This document shows, piece by piece, positions 17,298 to 25,435 of a DNA stretch of 64,000 bases; the first letter of the stretch is position 1, and the number at the start of each line of letters is the position of its first letter. The stretch spans positions 1 through 64,000 of the forward strand of contig CAUDXH010000001.1 in NCBI GenBank assembly GCA_958453305.1. Reading direction: 5' to 3'. The DNA is from an uncultured Bacteroides sp. Lineage in GTDB: Bacteria > Bacteroidota > Bacteroidia > Bacteroidales > Bacteroidaceae. A program made the translations under genes and the position numbers. A model generated the notes under the pieces. That model made no database searches, was not told the DNA's origin, and saw only the letters and a program-made list of their open reading frames with translations.

Positions 17298-17774
17298 TTA
17301 GAATCTAAAGTGAGCAAATGCACGGTTAGCTTCAGCCATACGGTGCATATCTTCTTTACGCTTGAATGCACCACCCTGTTCGTTATAAGCGTCCAAGATT
17401 TCAGCAGCCAATTTGTCAGCCATAGATTTACCGCCACGTTTACGAGCGAAAGCAATCATATTCTTCATTGAGATTGACTCTTTACGGTCAGGACGGATTT
17501 CAGTAGGAACCTGGAAAGTAGCACCACCGATACGGCGAGATTTAACTTCCAACTGCGGAGTTACGTTTTCCAAAGCTTTTTTCCAAACTTCCAAAGCTGA
17601 TTTTTCTTCACCCGGAAGCTTGTTTTCGATTGATTTCAGAGCGTTATAGAAGATTTCGTAAGAAGTATTCTTCTTTCCATCATACATCAGATGGTTCACG
17701 AATTTAGAAACCTTCTGGTCATTGAATACCGGATCCGGAAGGATCACACGTTTTTTTGGTTTTGCTTTTCTCAT
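17298..17774 (-). CDS. rpsG: 30S ribosomal protein S7
   Basis: S7 nucleates assembly of the 30S head and lies at the E site. MRKAKPKKRVILPDPVF, VNHLMYDGKK and RRIGGATFQVPTEIRPDRK are diagnostic. Length 158 aa is normal. A 149-base spacer separates it from rpsL upstream. The spacer has no open gene and only a 5-bp hairpin (about 17827-17840). Confidence 0.98.
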   Translation of the reverse strand: MRKAKPKKRVILPDPVFNDQKVSKFVNHLMYDGKKNTSYEIFYNALKSIENKLPGEEKSALEVWKKALENVTPQLEVKSRRIGGATFQVPTEIRPDRKESISMKNMIAFARKRGGKSMADKLAAEILDAYNEQGGAFKRKEDMHRMAEANRAFAHFRF

Positions 17775-17923
17775 TTTGTTTGATAATAATGTTTAGTTTG
17801 GGGCTGCATCTTTGTTTTCTTCAACGTCTCCTCCGAGACATTTACTCAACCTTAAAGCTTTTCCAACAAACCAAAACGAATTAATAAAGTTTTTTCTGTA
17901 AGGATTGTACTCAGCGAGAAAGA

Positions 17924-18331
17924 TTATTTCTTACCTTTTCCTGCCGGAGCTGCTTGTCCCGGTTTCGGGCGCTTAGCACCGTATTTAGAACGTCTTTGTG
18001 TACGGCCAGCCACACCTGCGGTATCCAAAGTACCACGAACAATGTGATAACGTACACCCGGAAGGTCTTTCACACGACCACCACGAACCAATACGATTGA
18101 GTGTTCCTGCAAGTTGTGTCCTTCTCCCGGAATATAAGAGTTCACTTCCTTAGAGTTTGTCAGACGCACACGAGCAACCTTACGCATTGCTGAGTTCGGT
18201 TTTTTCGGAGTTGTAGTGTAAACACGTACGCACACGCCACGTCTCTGAGGACATGAATCCAGCGCCGGAGATTTACTCTTCTCAACCAAAACCGTTCTTC
18301 CTTTTCTTACTAACTGTTGAATAGTAGGCAT
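17924..18331 (-). CDS. rpsL: 30S ribosomal protein S12
   Basis: S12 is the decoding-centre protein where streptomycin resistance mutations arise. MPTIQQLVRKGR, TTPKKPNSAMRKVARVRLTN (with the wild-type PKKPNS lysines) and GRVKDLPGVRYHIVRG, which holds the Asp that is often methylthiolated, are all present. Length 135 aa, with a KPGQAAPAGKGKK tail. It is the first gene of the ribosomal transcript; a promoter candidate lies 78 bases upstream. Confidence 0.98.
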   Translation of the reverse strand: MPTIQQLVRKGRTVLVEKSKSPALDSCPQRRGVCVRVYTTTPKKPNSAMRKVARVRLTNSKEVNSYIPGEGHNLQEHSIVLVRGGRVKDLPGVRYHIVRGTLDTAGVAGRTQRRSKYGAKRPKPGQAAPAGKGKK

Positions 18332-18408
18332 TTTGTTTGATTTTTAATTGTTATATATTTCGTTTATTGTTTTTTCCAATCCTTGTCGAAACTATACATT
18401 TCGGGCTG

Positions 18409-18416
18409 CAAAATTA
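18409..18416 (-). promoter_or_regulatory. Promoter -7 element for the rpsL-headed cluster
   Basis: Minus-strand TAATTTTG fits the Bacteroides -7 consensus TAnnTTTG. It lies between the DUF3467 terminator and the rpsL start. Confidence 0.5.
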
Positions 18417-18453
18417 CAAATAACTTTTTAATCAACAAAACCTTTTAAAAATA

Positions 18454-18496
18454 AAAAGGGCTGTTTGGGGCTTCTATCCCACCAAACAGCCCTTTT
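18454..18496 (-). terminator. Terminator of the DUF3467 gene
   Basis: A 15-bp stem, AAAAGGGCTGTTTGG (18454-18468) with CCAAACAGCCCTTTT (18482-18496), has a 13-nt loop and flanking A/T runs. It separates the DUF3467 gene from the rpsL transcript, so the ribosomal cluster probably relies on its own promoter. Confidence 0.85.
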
Positions 18497-18553
18497 AAGC
18501 CTCGATTTATATTTATTTAACAATACCACCTATACACTCATAGGGGCAGACGA

Positions 18554-18883
18554 TTAGGCTTCGCCTTTAAAGTCACTCAAAGGAGGAACAAAAGTTTTCC
18601 CGCCTGCATTCTGCTGTTCTTCCGGCATCCGGATCGGACCGAAGTTTTTTTCATACTTGGTCACGTTATCCTGCAAAGCATACATCAAACGTTTGGCGTG
18701 TTCCGGAGTCATCACAATACGCGACTGTACATTTGCCTTTGGCAATCCGGGCATGATACGGACAAAGTCAAGCACAAACTCTGAAGTTGAATGAGTGATT
18801 ATAGCAAGATTTGCATAAGTTCCTTGAGCTACTTCCTCCTTCAGTTCTATCTGAAGTTGGTTATTTTTGTTTTCGTTTTCCAT
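18554..18883 (-). CDS. DUF3467 family protein
   Basis: A 109-aa soluble protein of the DUF3467 family, of unknown function. Conserved features are YANLAIITHSTSEFVLDFVRI (quoted: ANLAIITHSTSEFVLDF), the basic NVQSRIVMTPEHAKRL and the tail FVPPLSDFKGEA. There is no signal peptide or membrane segment. It has its own TAnnTTTG promoter (18927-18934) and a strong terminator. A place next to rpsL is common for this family in Bacteroidota, from memory of the phylum; what it does there is not known. Confidence 0.9.
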   Translation of the reverse strand: MENENKNNQLQIELKEEVAQGTYANLAIITHSTSEFVLDFVRIMPGLPKANVQSRIVMTPEHAKRLMYALQDNVTKYEKNFGPIRMPEEQQNAGGKTFVPPLSDFKGEA

Positions 18884-18926
18884 AATGATTAACTTGTTTT
18901 ATTGTGTCACTAATTTTTTGCAAGGG

Positions 18927-18934
18927 CAAATGTA
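18927..18934 (-). promoter_or_regulatory. Promoter -7 element for the DUF3467 gene
   Basis: Minus-strand TACATTTG matches TAnnTTTG and lies 43 bases upstream of the start codon. Confidence 0.55.
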
Positions 18935-18985
18935 AAGAAAAAGTTGATATATCAAAGCAACATCGGAGTAAAAATTTCAACTCCC

Positions 18986-19967
18986 CTACCAAAACCGCTG
19001 CTTTCCATCGCTATATTCAATAACACGTTCATCTTTTCCTAGAGTATGGTTTATAAGATAAAGCAAACTCCCTTTCGGAACGATGTAAAGTACAGAATTA
19101 GAAGACGCTTCCTTACACCCAGCAGAATTCCATTGCTTGTTGTCCCAATACAACAACTCTCATCTATCTTCCTTACGAATAAAGTTATCACGATTCCGGG
19201 GTGCATAGACTATTTTAGCAATTGAGCGAGGCTTAAGGATTCCCATCAAAGACATTGGTAAATCCATGGAAACCATCTTGCTCCCCCTGGTGCCTCTATA
19301 AACTTAAAGCAAATACTGTCATCATCTGAACGTGTATCGGCTATAGGAATCCAATTGTCACGGCATAACAAGCATAAGTAAAGGACATCATCCGAAGCCA
19401 CATCTTCATACAGCACTTCTTTTAGGTAAAGACATTGTTCGATTCCACTTTCCTGCATAAACAGAAGTTACATCTTTAAATAAAGGTAGACGGGAAAAAG
19501 GATATAAGGCATAAGAAGGCTTGCCCAGTTCTTTTACTACAGAGCTATTTAAACTATAAGTATTCCGATAAACCTCTGCTTAAGGATTCCACAAATCCGT
19601 TGCTGGTCTTAACGGTGGATTTGGAGATTCCACTTTACATGCCTTAGCCTTTTCATCCAAAACAAAATTCCAAAAATGAGGAGCATTATTATCTCTCCTC
19701 ATAATCATAAAATCCGTTCCGCAAGGAATGCCTACTGCACGAAACACAATTACAATCATAAAAAACGAAAAAACGAAAAATTTAGGTCCTGCCTTATATT
19801 GTCGATGTTATTGTAATATATCAGCCATTCTCTTCACATGCAATATCTTTTCCTGAAATGTTTTAGTAGTTATATAACCTCTCTGCTTCAATTTACACAA
19901 GGTCTCATTTGAACAGGATATATTCAATACAAATAGTATAAGACAACAATTTTTCTTTATTAGCCAT
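18986..19967 (-). pseudogene. Decayed transglutaminase-like lipoprotein gene
   Basis: Pieces of one protein can be read on the minus strand in shifting frames. Near the start (ATG 19965-19967) a shifted frame gives a lipobox-like LSCSNE. Then comes RAVGIPCGTDF...DNNAPHFWNF (about 19640-19760), which resembles the conserved core of secreted transglutaminase-like proteins. LPLFKDVTSVYAGKW and VLYLCLLCRDNWIPIADT follow, and the end is NHTLGKDERVIEYSDGKQ plus RFW before TAG (18986-18988). At least two nonsense codons (one in WNP-stop-AEVY near 19588) and several frameshifts separate them, and the segment before GIPCG seems deleted. The family name is my recognition of motifs, not a search result. 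Confidence 0.7.
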
Positions 19968-20104
19968 AATTTTTACATTTAAACAACGTTCAAAACACAA
20001 TCTAATCCGTCTGCTATAAATCAACATTAAATAAACTCTTACTATTTCAATGGTTATTTCACAAACAGTCTTATTAACATTGACAGCATGATTTTTTGTA
20101 TTTG

Positions 20105-20112
20105 CAAAAGTA
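20105..20112 (-). promoter_or_regulatory. Relic promoter of the decayed lipoprotein gene
   Basis: Minus-strand TACTTTTG fits TAnnTTTG and lies about 138 bases upstream of the pseudogene ATG. It may still be active, but no intact gene follows. Confidence 0.35.
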
Positions 20113-20330
20113 ATGCACAATAAAGGGGAAACAAGTGGACAAAAAAAACGATTTAAGGTAGACAGAAGTAGATGTCACAAAAACACAAGAGGACAAAAAA
20201 GTCAATTCTAGTGGATAAAAGTAACTTCTTATCTCCCCCAAAAGATAAATACGAAATCAGACCTTTTCACACACTTAAAAGCATAAATATCATATAATCA
20301 ATAAAATACCAACAGAAGCGAGCAACAAGC

Positions 20331-20425
20331 GTGTAGGCAAACCCTGCGTCCTACACCGTCCTACACTGCGCCCTACACGCCATAACACACTGTCTACATG
20401 CAAGTTAACCCCAAAAACGTGTAGG
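20331..20425. repeat. Cluster of CCTACAC / GTGTAGG heptamers
   Basis: Five copies lie in 95 bases: GTGTAGG at 20331-20337 and 20419-20425, and the complement CCTACAC at 20350-20356, 20360-20366 and 20372-20378. The first two inner copies are tandem 10-mers CGTCCTACAC (20347-20366). The outer copies are inverted relative to the inner three. The arrangement suggests a protein-binding or replication-related site, possibly left by a lost element. Confidence 0.75.
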
Positions 20426-20496
20426 GTGCAGGCAATTTTCGCAAAAACTTTTTTTGAGGGAGAGAAGAAAGGCATATAAAAATACAGATAAGTCAT

Positions 20497-20548
20497 AGTA
20501 ACGACAGAAGCAAGCCGTTAGTAACGACCAAGTCTCGTCGTTAGTAAT
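20497..20548. repeat. TAACGAC direct and inverted repeats
   Basis: AGTAACGAC occurs at 20497-20505 and TTAGTAACGAC at 20518-20528. The inverted GTCGTTAGTAAT follows at 20537-20548. TAACGAC (20522-20528) and GTCGTTA (20537-20543) can form a 7-bp hairpin with an 8-nt loop. Confidence 0.6.
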
Positions 20549-20724
20549 GATTCTGTAAATGATAAGTAGGAAATCTCTATATAACAAGCGGGCTTCTTCC
20601 GCACCATTACAACGCACTCAAAAAACACCTAAACGTTTTTCCAAAACGTGAAGACGAATAAAAAAAACGCCCCGATGTTTTTTCTAAAACCTCAAGACGT
20701 TTTTTTACCGCTTTCTATGAAGCA

Positions 20725-21885
20725 TCATCCGGCAACATGTATTTTCCGTTCTCGCCAAATATAAACTGAAACCGATGCCAATCCCAATAGCACAACGAAT
20801 ACGCCTACAAGCGACGGATAATGGTAACTCATTCCATACGCAATAGGTAAACCTCCGGTATAGGCTCCAACTGCATTACCCAGATTAAAGGCTATCTGCA
20901 CACAGGCTGCCCCCATCAGTTCGCTCCCCCGGGAATTTTGAATCAGCAATAGCTGCTGTGACGGAGATACGGCAAACAGGCTGGCTGTTCCGATAAACAT
21001 CAGCAAGACCGAAAGCCAGGGAACAGAGGCAAAAAAGAACGTTCCTAACAGAGCCAAAATCATAAAGCACTGTGCAAAACGAATAACCGGAGCAAGACCG
21101 TATAAATCACCGCATCTGCCACCCACCAAATTGCCGATGGTCATGCCCAGGCCTGCAAACATCATGATGAGCGTCATATGGGAGGGAGAAAAGCCGGCTT
21201 CGTTTATCATCTGGGGAGTAACGTAACTGAACCAGCAGAAAATCCCTCCGTTACCGAACATGGTGGTCAATATGATGAGCCAAGGAGCCAGTTTTTTCAA
21301 GAAACGGAACTGACCTTTAAAGCCAGTGTCAGGAAGTGCCGGTATGAAAGGTACCCACTTCCATACCAGATAAAAAGTGAACAGTCCCCACACACCGTTA
21401 AAGGCAAAAGGGAAACGCCACGAAACCAGATTACAAAGCATCGTACCCAGGGGGACTCCGAACAAATTTGCGATGGTCATACCTGCTATCATCAATGATA
21501 CGGCTTGTGATTCGCGACCCTTATCAGCTACCCGCTCGGCAACGATCGAACCGGCACCGAAGAAAGCGCCATGAGGAAGTCCGGACACGAAGCGCATGAG
21601 TAACAACATCCAATAGCTGGGCGACAAGGAGGCACATACATTTCCGAGAATGTAAATGGCTACCAGACCTAATAGGATTTGTTTTAACGGACGCGTCCGT
21701 GCTACCACGACTGTTAGAGGAGCACCGACGCATACTCCAATAGCATAGGCTGAAATCAAATGCCCGGCCGCAGGAATACTGACGCCTAAATCATGAGCTA
21801 CATTGGGAAGGACTCCCATCATTACAAACTCCGCAATACCTAATCCCAAGGTTCCGGAGGCAAGGGCTAATAAACTCTTTTTCAT
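20725..21885 (-). CDS. MFS transporter, AraJ-like exporter
   Basis: A 386-aa major facilitator superfamily protein with about 12 membrane segments. It opens with the AraJ/YdhP-type GTLGLGIAEFVMMGVLPNVA and has a loop 2-3 region with VVVARTRPLK and the motif LPHGAFFGAGSIVAE. These carriers usually export sugars or drugs; the substrate is not readable. An upstream ATG at 21939 would add 18 residues, but the promoter -7 element (21907-21914) lies inside that extension. The start at 21885 (MKKSLLALASG) is therefore preferred. No operon partner is close upstream. Confidence 0.85.
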   Translation of the reverse strand: MKKSLLALASGTLGLGIAEFVMMGVLPNVAHDLGVSIPAAGHLISAYAIGVCVGAPLTVVVARTRPLKQILLGLVAIYILGNVCASLSPSYWMLLLMRFVSGLPHGAFFGAGSIVAERVADKGRESQAVSLMIAGMTIANLFGVPLGTMLCNLVSWRFPFAFNGVWGLFTFYLVWKWVPFIPALPDTGFKGQFRFLKKLAPWLIILTTMFGNGGIFCWFSYVTPQMINEAGFSPSHMTLIMMFAGLGMTIGNLVGGRCGDLYGLAPVIRFAQCFMILALLGTFFFASVPWLSVLLMFIGTASLFAVSPSQQLLLIQNSRGSELMGAACVQIAFNLGNAVGAYTGGLPIAYGMSYHYPSLVGVFVVLLGLASVSVYIWRERKIHVAG

Positions 21886-21906
21886 CTTTCTCTGCTTATC
21901 TGCCTG

Positions 21907-21914
21907 CAAAGGTA
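21907..21914 (-). promoter_or_regulatory. Promoter -7 element for the MFS gene
   Basis: Minus-strand TACCTTTG, a good TAnnTTTG match, 21 bases upstream of the chosen ATG. It decides the start codon choice. Confidence 0.6.
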
Positions 21915-21991
21915 CATCAAATAAGTGCTCAATATACACCTAACCTCATTTCTTGATTTACATCAGTTTGAGTTGAAGAGTTTACAAGCCC

Positions 21992-22696
21992 TCAAAATGA
22001 AGTACGATAGGCGCGCAGCTCCTTGCGCAAAAGTAAAGCCTGCCCTTCTGTCATGCCATCAAGCAACTCCCAAAACTGGGAGCCGTGATTCATCTCCCTG
22101 ATATGAGCAAGCTCATGAAGGATTACATAATCCATCAGCTTTGCCGGAAGCAGCATCAAGTAACACGACAGACTGATGGTACGCGCTGCCGAACAGCTTC
22201 CCCAACGGGAGCGGGCACCGGTGATGCGCACTTTACGATAAGTCAGTCCAAAACGTTCTGCCCACATGGCAAGCAACGGAGGAAGATAAGTTTCTGCTGC
22301 CTTCTTCATGGCTCGAAGGATAGCACTGCGTACTAGTTTCTGCACATCCTCTCTGTTGAAATCTACATTTTCCGGACAATAGATAATCATCTCCTCTCCT
22401 TCACAACGAACCGTAAAATGTTTTAGCTTGCTGGATGCCAATGAAAGATGAAAGCAGTCGGTATGAATACGGAAACTTAAATCAACAGGTTTGGGGGCTA
22501 TCTGCTCAAACTGTTCCAACAATTGTTTACGATAGGGCTGTAAAACTTCGAGTACCTTTTTCAATAAGCTTCGAGGAGGTACGGTCAGATGCAATCCATC
22601 GGACTTTACACGCATGGTTATATTCCGTGCTCCCCGACGTGTATGTATGATAATCTGTCCAAAATCATTATCGGCCACCAATCGTTTAGATGCCAT
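21992..22696 (-). CDS. YgjP-like zinc metallopeptidase
   Basis: A 234-aa protein of the YgjP/DUF45 (SprT-related) metallopeptidase family. The zinc site is HELAHIREMNHGSQFW: two His and the catalytic Glu in HELAH, plus a third His six residues later. The preceding SRWGSCSAARTISLSCYLMLLP is also conserved (quoted in part: SRWGSC). There is no signal peptide, so it is probably cytoplasmic. The biological substrate is unknown. It follows comM by 57 bases on the same strand. Confidence 0.88.
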   Translation of the reverse strand: MASKRLVADNDFGQIIIHTRRGARNITMRVKSDGLHLTVPPRSLLKKVLEVLQPYRKQLLEQFEQIAPKPVDLSFRIHTDCFHLSLASSKLKHFTVRCEGEEMIIYCPENVDFNREDVQKLVRSAILRAMKKAAETYLPPLLAMWAERFGLTYRKVRITGARSRWGSCSAARTISLSCYLMLLPAKLMDYVILHELAHIREMNHGSQFWELLDGMTEGQALLLRKELRAYRTSF

Positions 22697-22753
22697 AAGC
22701 TTTCATTCTTTTTATATCTTTTTACTCTGCTACTCTTGCCCTTCATAGCCTAA

Positions 22754-24292
22754 TCATCCTGCCCAGTTTTCCCTGTCAAGATTCCGGTAGCTGATAGCTT
22801 CTGCCAAATGCCAAGATTGTATCTGCTCTACTCCTTCCAGATCGGCTATCGTCCGAGCAACCCTCAATATACGGTCATACGCACGGGCCGACAAATTCAG
22901 CCGCGTCATGGCATTGCGGAGTAAATCTAAGCCTTTATCATCCGGGCGTGCGTATTGATTAAGCAAGCGGGAGGTCATCTGTGCGTTGCAATAAACTCCG
23001 GGAACAGAGGAAAAACGGGCAGTCTGTATCTGGCGTGCCCGTACCACCCGTTCACGGATAACGGCACTTGATTCTGCCAATGTCTGCTCTGACATCTTTT
23101 CAAATGGAACCGGAACGATTTCTACCTGAATATCGATACGGTCAAGCAAAGGTCCCGATATACGATTCAAATAGCGCTGTACCTGTCCGGGACTGCAGAC
23201 ACAGTTCCGGGTGGGATGATTGTAATATCCGCAGGGACAAGGGTTCATGGAAGCTACAAGTTGGAAACTGGCTGGATAGTCGAGTGTATATTGAGCTCGT
23301 GATATGGTAATGTGACGGTCTTCCAAAGGCTGACGAAGCACTTCAAGCACACTTCGGTTGAACTCTGGTAGTTCATCTAGGAAAAGAACACCGTTATGAG
23401 CCAGACTGATTTCACCCGGCTGCGGACTTGCCCCACCTCCAACCATAGCAACTTGCGAAATGGTATGGTGAGGTGAACGAAACGGACGGACGGCTATCAA
23501 GGATACGTCTTTTCCCAACTTTCCTGCCACAGAATGTATTTTGGTTGTTTCCAGGCTTTCACCAAGAGAGAGAGGAGGAAGAATGCCGGGCAAGCGCTTT
23601 GCCATCATTGACTTTCCGCTTCCGGGGGCACCGACAAGAAGAATGTTATGCCCACCAGCAGCTGCAACTTCCAAAGCCCGCTTTACATTTTCCTGCCCCT
23701 TAACTTCTGCAAAGTCAAAGGGGAAGTTTGCCTGATTACGATAGAATTCTTCACGGGTATTGACTTCCGTAGGAGTGAGTTGTCCGGTTCCATTGAAGAA
23801 ATCAATCACCTCGGTTATATTCTCCACTCCATAAACCGACAAGTTATTGACCACCCCGGCTTCACGCGCATTCTGCTTGGGAAGAATCAGACCTTCAAAT
23901 CCTTGTGAACGGGCAGCTATCGCAATGGGAAGTGCTCCGCGAATAGGCTGCAAGGAACCGTCAAGTCCCAGCTCTCCAATCAACAGATAACGCCCCAGCT
24001 TATCGGGCAACACCGTTCCTGTAGCTGCAAGGATTCCGATAGCTAAAGGTAAATCGTACGATGAGCCTTCTTTACGAAGATTGGCAGGAGCCATGTTGAT
24101 AACTAGCTGACAGGTGGGGAACTTATATCCGTTAACCTGTAAGGCTGAGATGATGCGTTCATGACTTTCTTTTACGGCAGAGTCTGGCAAACCTACCAGA
24201 AAAAATTTAATGCCGCGTGAACTGTTTACCTCAATGGTTACAATGGTAGCGTCAATACCTTGTACGGCGGCACCAAATAGTTTGACTAGCAT
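22754..24292 (-). CDS. YifB/ComM family Mg chelatase-like AAA ATPase
   Basis: The 512-aa protein has an N-terminal Lon-protease-like S5 fold (about 1-170), an AAA+ core with Walker A GAPGSGKSMMAKR and Walker B GVLFLDELPEF, and a C-terminal Mg-chelatase lid (ARPDDKGLDLLRNAM, NLSARAYDRILRVARTIADL). A cysteine-rich insert, NPCPCGYYNHPTRNCVC, lies between the motifs. ComM in Haemophilus and Vibrio is a branch-migration helicase for natural transformation; in Bacteroidota the role is inferred only. dprA in this same window is another transformation-associated gene. Confidence 0.93.
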   Translation of the reverse strand: MLVKLFGAAVQGIDATIVTIEVNSSRGIKFFLVGLPDSAVKESHERIISALQVNGYKFPTCQLVINMAPANLRKEGSSYDLPLAIGILAATGTVLPDKLGRYLLIGELGLDGSLQPIRGALPIAIAARSQGFEGLILPKQNAREAGVVNNLSVYGVENITEVIDFFNGTGQLTPTEVNTREEFYRNQANFPFDFAEVKGQENVKRALEVAAAGGHNILLVGAPGSGKSMMAKRLPGILPPLSLGESLETTKIHSVAGKLGKDVSLIAVRPFRSPHHTISQVAMVGGGASPQPGEISLAHNGVLFLDELPEFNRSVLEVLRQPLEDRHITISRAQYTLDYPASFQLVASMNPCPCGYYNHPTRNCVCSPGQVQRYLNRISGPLLDRIDIQVEIVPVPFEKMSEQTLAESSAVIRERVVRARQIQTARFSSVPGVYCNAQMTSRLLNQYARPDDKGLDLLRNAMTRLNLSARAYDRILRVARTIADLEGVEQIQSWHLAEAISYRNLDRENWAG

Positions 24293-24298
24293 GTGATT

Positions 24299-25321
24299 CT
24301 ATTTTTTATCCTTCTCTTCAGCTATAAGTTGAAGTAACTTATTATATAATTCCTCCCCATACAGGTTTGTTGCTAAAATCTTACGGTTCCGGCTTATCAA
24401 TATGTTGGCAGGAATACAAGCTATACGCTGCTGCTTGATGAGCGAATTTTCCCATCCGGTATAATCGCACACCTCTACCCAGCAGTCTGTATCTTTTTTA
24501 CAGGCTGTCAGCCAAGCCTGCTTATCATAATCTAATGAGAAATTAATTATGCGGAATTTTTCTTCGGGCAACCGCTGGCACGACTTCATAAGCGAATCAC
24601 GCTGAGCCATACTTTCCTTATCCCAGCTTGCCCAGAAGTTTATCAGAATATATTTTTCATTATTACCAGCCCAGGAGATATACTTCCCGTTCCTATCTTT
24701 ACAGGAGAAGTAACTCAGATACTCGGTATTATTGTCGCTTTTACGCTGCGATATGGTTTGCAGAATCATGCTGAGCAGATGGCTGTCTTTGACTTCTCCC
24801 CGCAAGGGATTAATCAGGCTACGCACTTTTTCAACATCGGGTTGAGATACCTGCACAAAATATTGGTCGATTAAATAAGCAGAAGCGAAGGATGCCGGAT
24901 GCTGTCTGATAAATTCTTCTGCCCAGCGAGCAAGAGCTATTGAATCACCCTTCAATGTTTCCGCCCGGTCACGGAATTCCTGATAGTCTCGGTTGGGTCC
25001 CTCTCCTTTTACCTGAGGTGACGCAAGACTTCCTTTTACCGTTACCTCCCAACCTCTATCGGCAAACACAGGCAAGTAGTTTCCATTCGTATCAACTAAA
25101 CGAAATAATTGCAACGTGTCTGGGGTAAAAGTATAAGTAAATTTCCCACTTTGAGGGAACAGCGTATCAAGCCGGATTTCCGGGTCGTCGAATACAACCC
25201 AAATTGTATCTAAGGATAAATCTGTAAGTTCGCCACGGAGTTCAAATGCTTCTTTCTGCTTGCAAGAGTCAAAGCAAAACAAAAGATAAATTAAAACCAG
25301 CAACGAGTATAGTTTCTTCAT
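24299..25321 (-). CDS. DUF4369/thioredoxin-fold lipoprotein without CXXC
   Basis: A 340-aa exported lipoprotein: a hydrophobic leader ends in a lipobox-like FDSC with Cys20. Residues about 25-105 look like DUF4369, the beta domain common before thioredoxin domains in this phylum. A helical stretch leads to a thioredoxin-like domain from about 215. The strand-turn ILINFWASWDKESMAQ sits where active enzymes have WCxxC, but here Asp234 and Ser237 replace the two cysteines. So it is probably not an oxidoreductase. It precedes comM by 6 bases. Its role is unknown. Confidence 0.85.
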   Translation of the reverse strand: MKKLYSLLVLIYLLFCFDSCKQKEAFELRGELTDLSLDTIWVVFDDPEIRLDTLFPQSGKFTYTFTPDTLQLFRLVDTNGNYLPVFADRGWEVTVKGSLASPQVKGEGPNRDYQEFRDRAETLKGDSIALARWAEEFIRQHPASFASAYLIDQYFVQVSQPDVEKVRSLINPLRGEVKDSHLLSMILQTISQRKSDNNTEYLSYFSCKDRNGKYISWAGNNEKYILINFWASWDKESMAQRDSLMKSCQRLPEEKFRIINFSLDYDKQAWLTACKKDTDCWVEVCDYTGWENSLIKQQRIACIPANILISRNRKILATNLYGEELYNKLLQLIAEEKDKK

Positions 25322-25435
25322 TCTTTTTTGTTTTTTTGCGAAAATACGTAATTTTATTGGTATCAGCTACATTATCACCTTATTTTTTATATTGATACAG
25401 CCCTCCGCTCAAAACAAGAGAATGGCAGGAATTGA

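Larger units (their letters stand above)
18884..20724. other. Gene-poor, AT-rich relic region
   Basis: About 1.8 kb between DUF3467 and the MFS gene contains no intact gene. It holds a decayed minus-strand gene with transglutaminase-like sequence (18986-19967), a relic promoter, the CCTACAC repeat cluster (20331-20425), TAACGAC repeats (20497-20548) and A/T-rich imperfect repeats near 20630-20710. Open frames at 20290-20617 look like chance. Confidence 0.7.

Noticed and set aside
20290..20617. Two overlapping minus-strand frames of about 70 aa in the repeat region
   Set aside because: They run through the heptamer and TAACGAC repeats, have no start signal and no protein-like composition.
20631..20712. 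Possible terminator of the MFS gene
   Set aside because: Imperfect repeats of the AAACGTTTTT type are present, but no clean stem with a T-run could be drawn; left as unresolved.
18884..20724. A possible prophage or conjugative element
   Set aside because: No integrase, relaxase or phage structural gene is present; only repeats and a relic gene.
21886..21939. N-terminal extension of the MFS protein
   Set aside because: It contains the promoter element and has no transporter homology.
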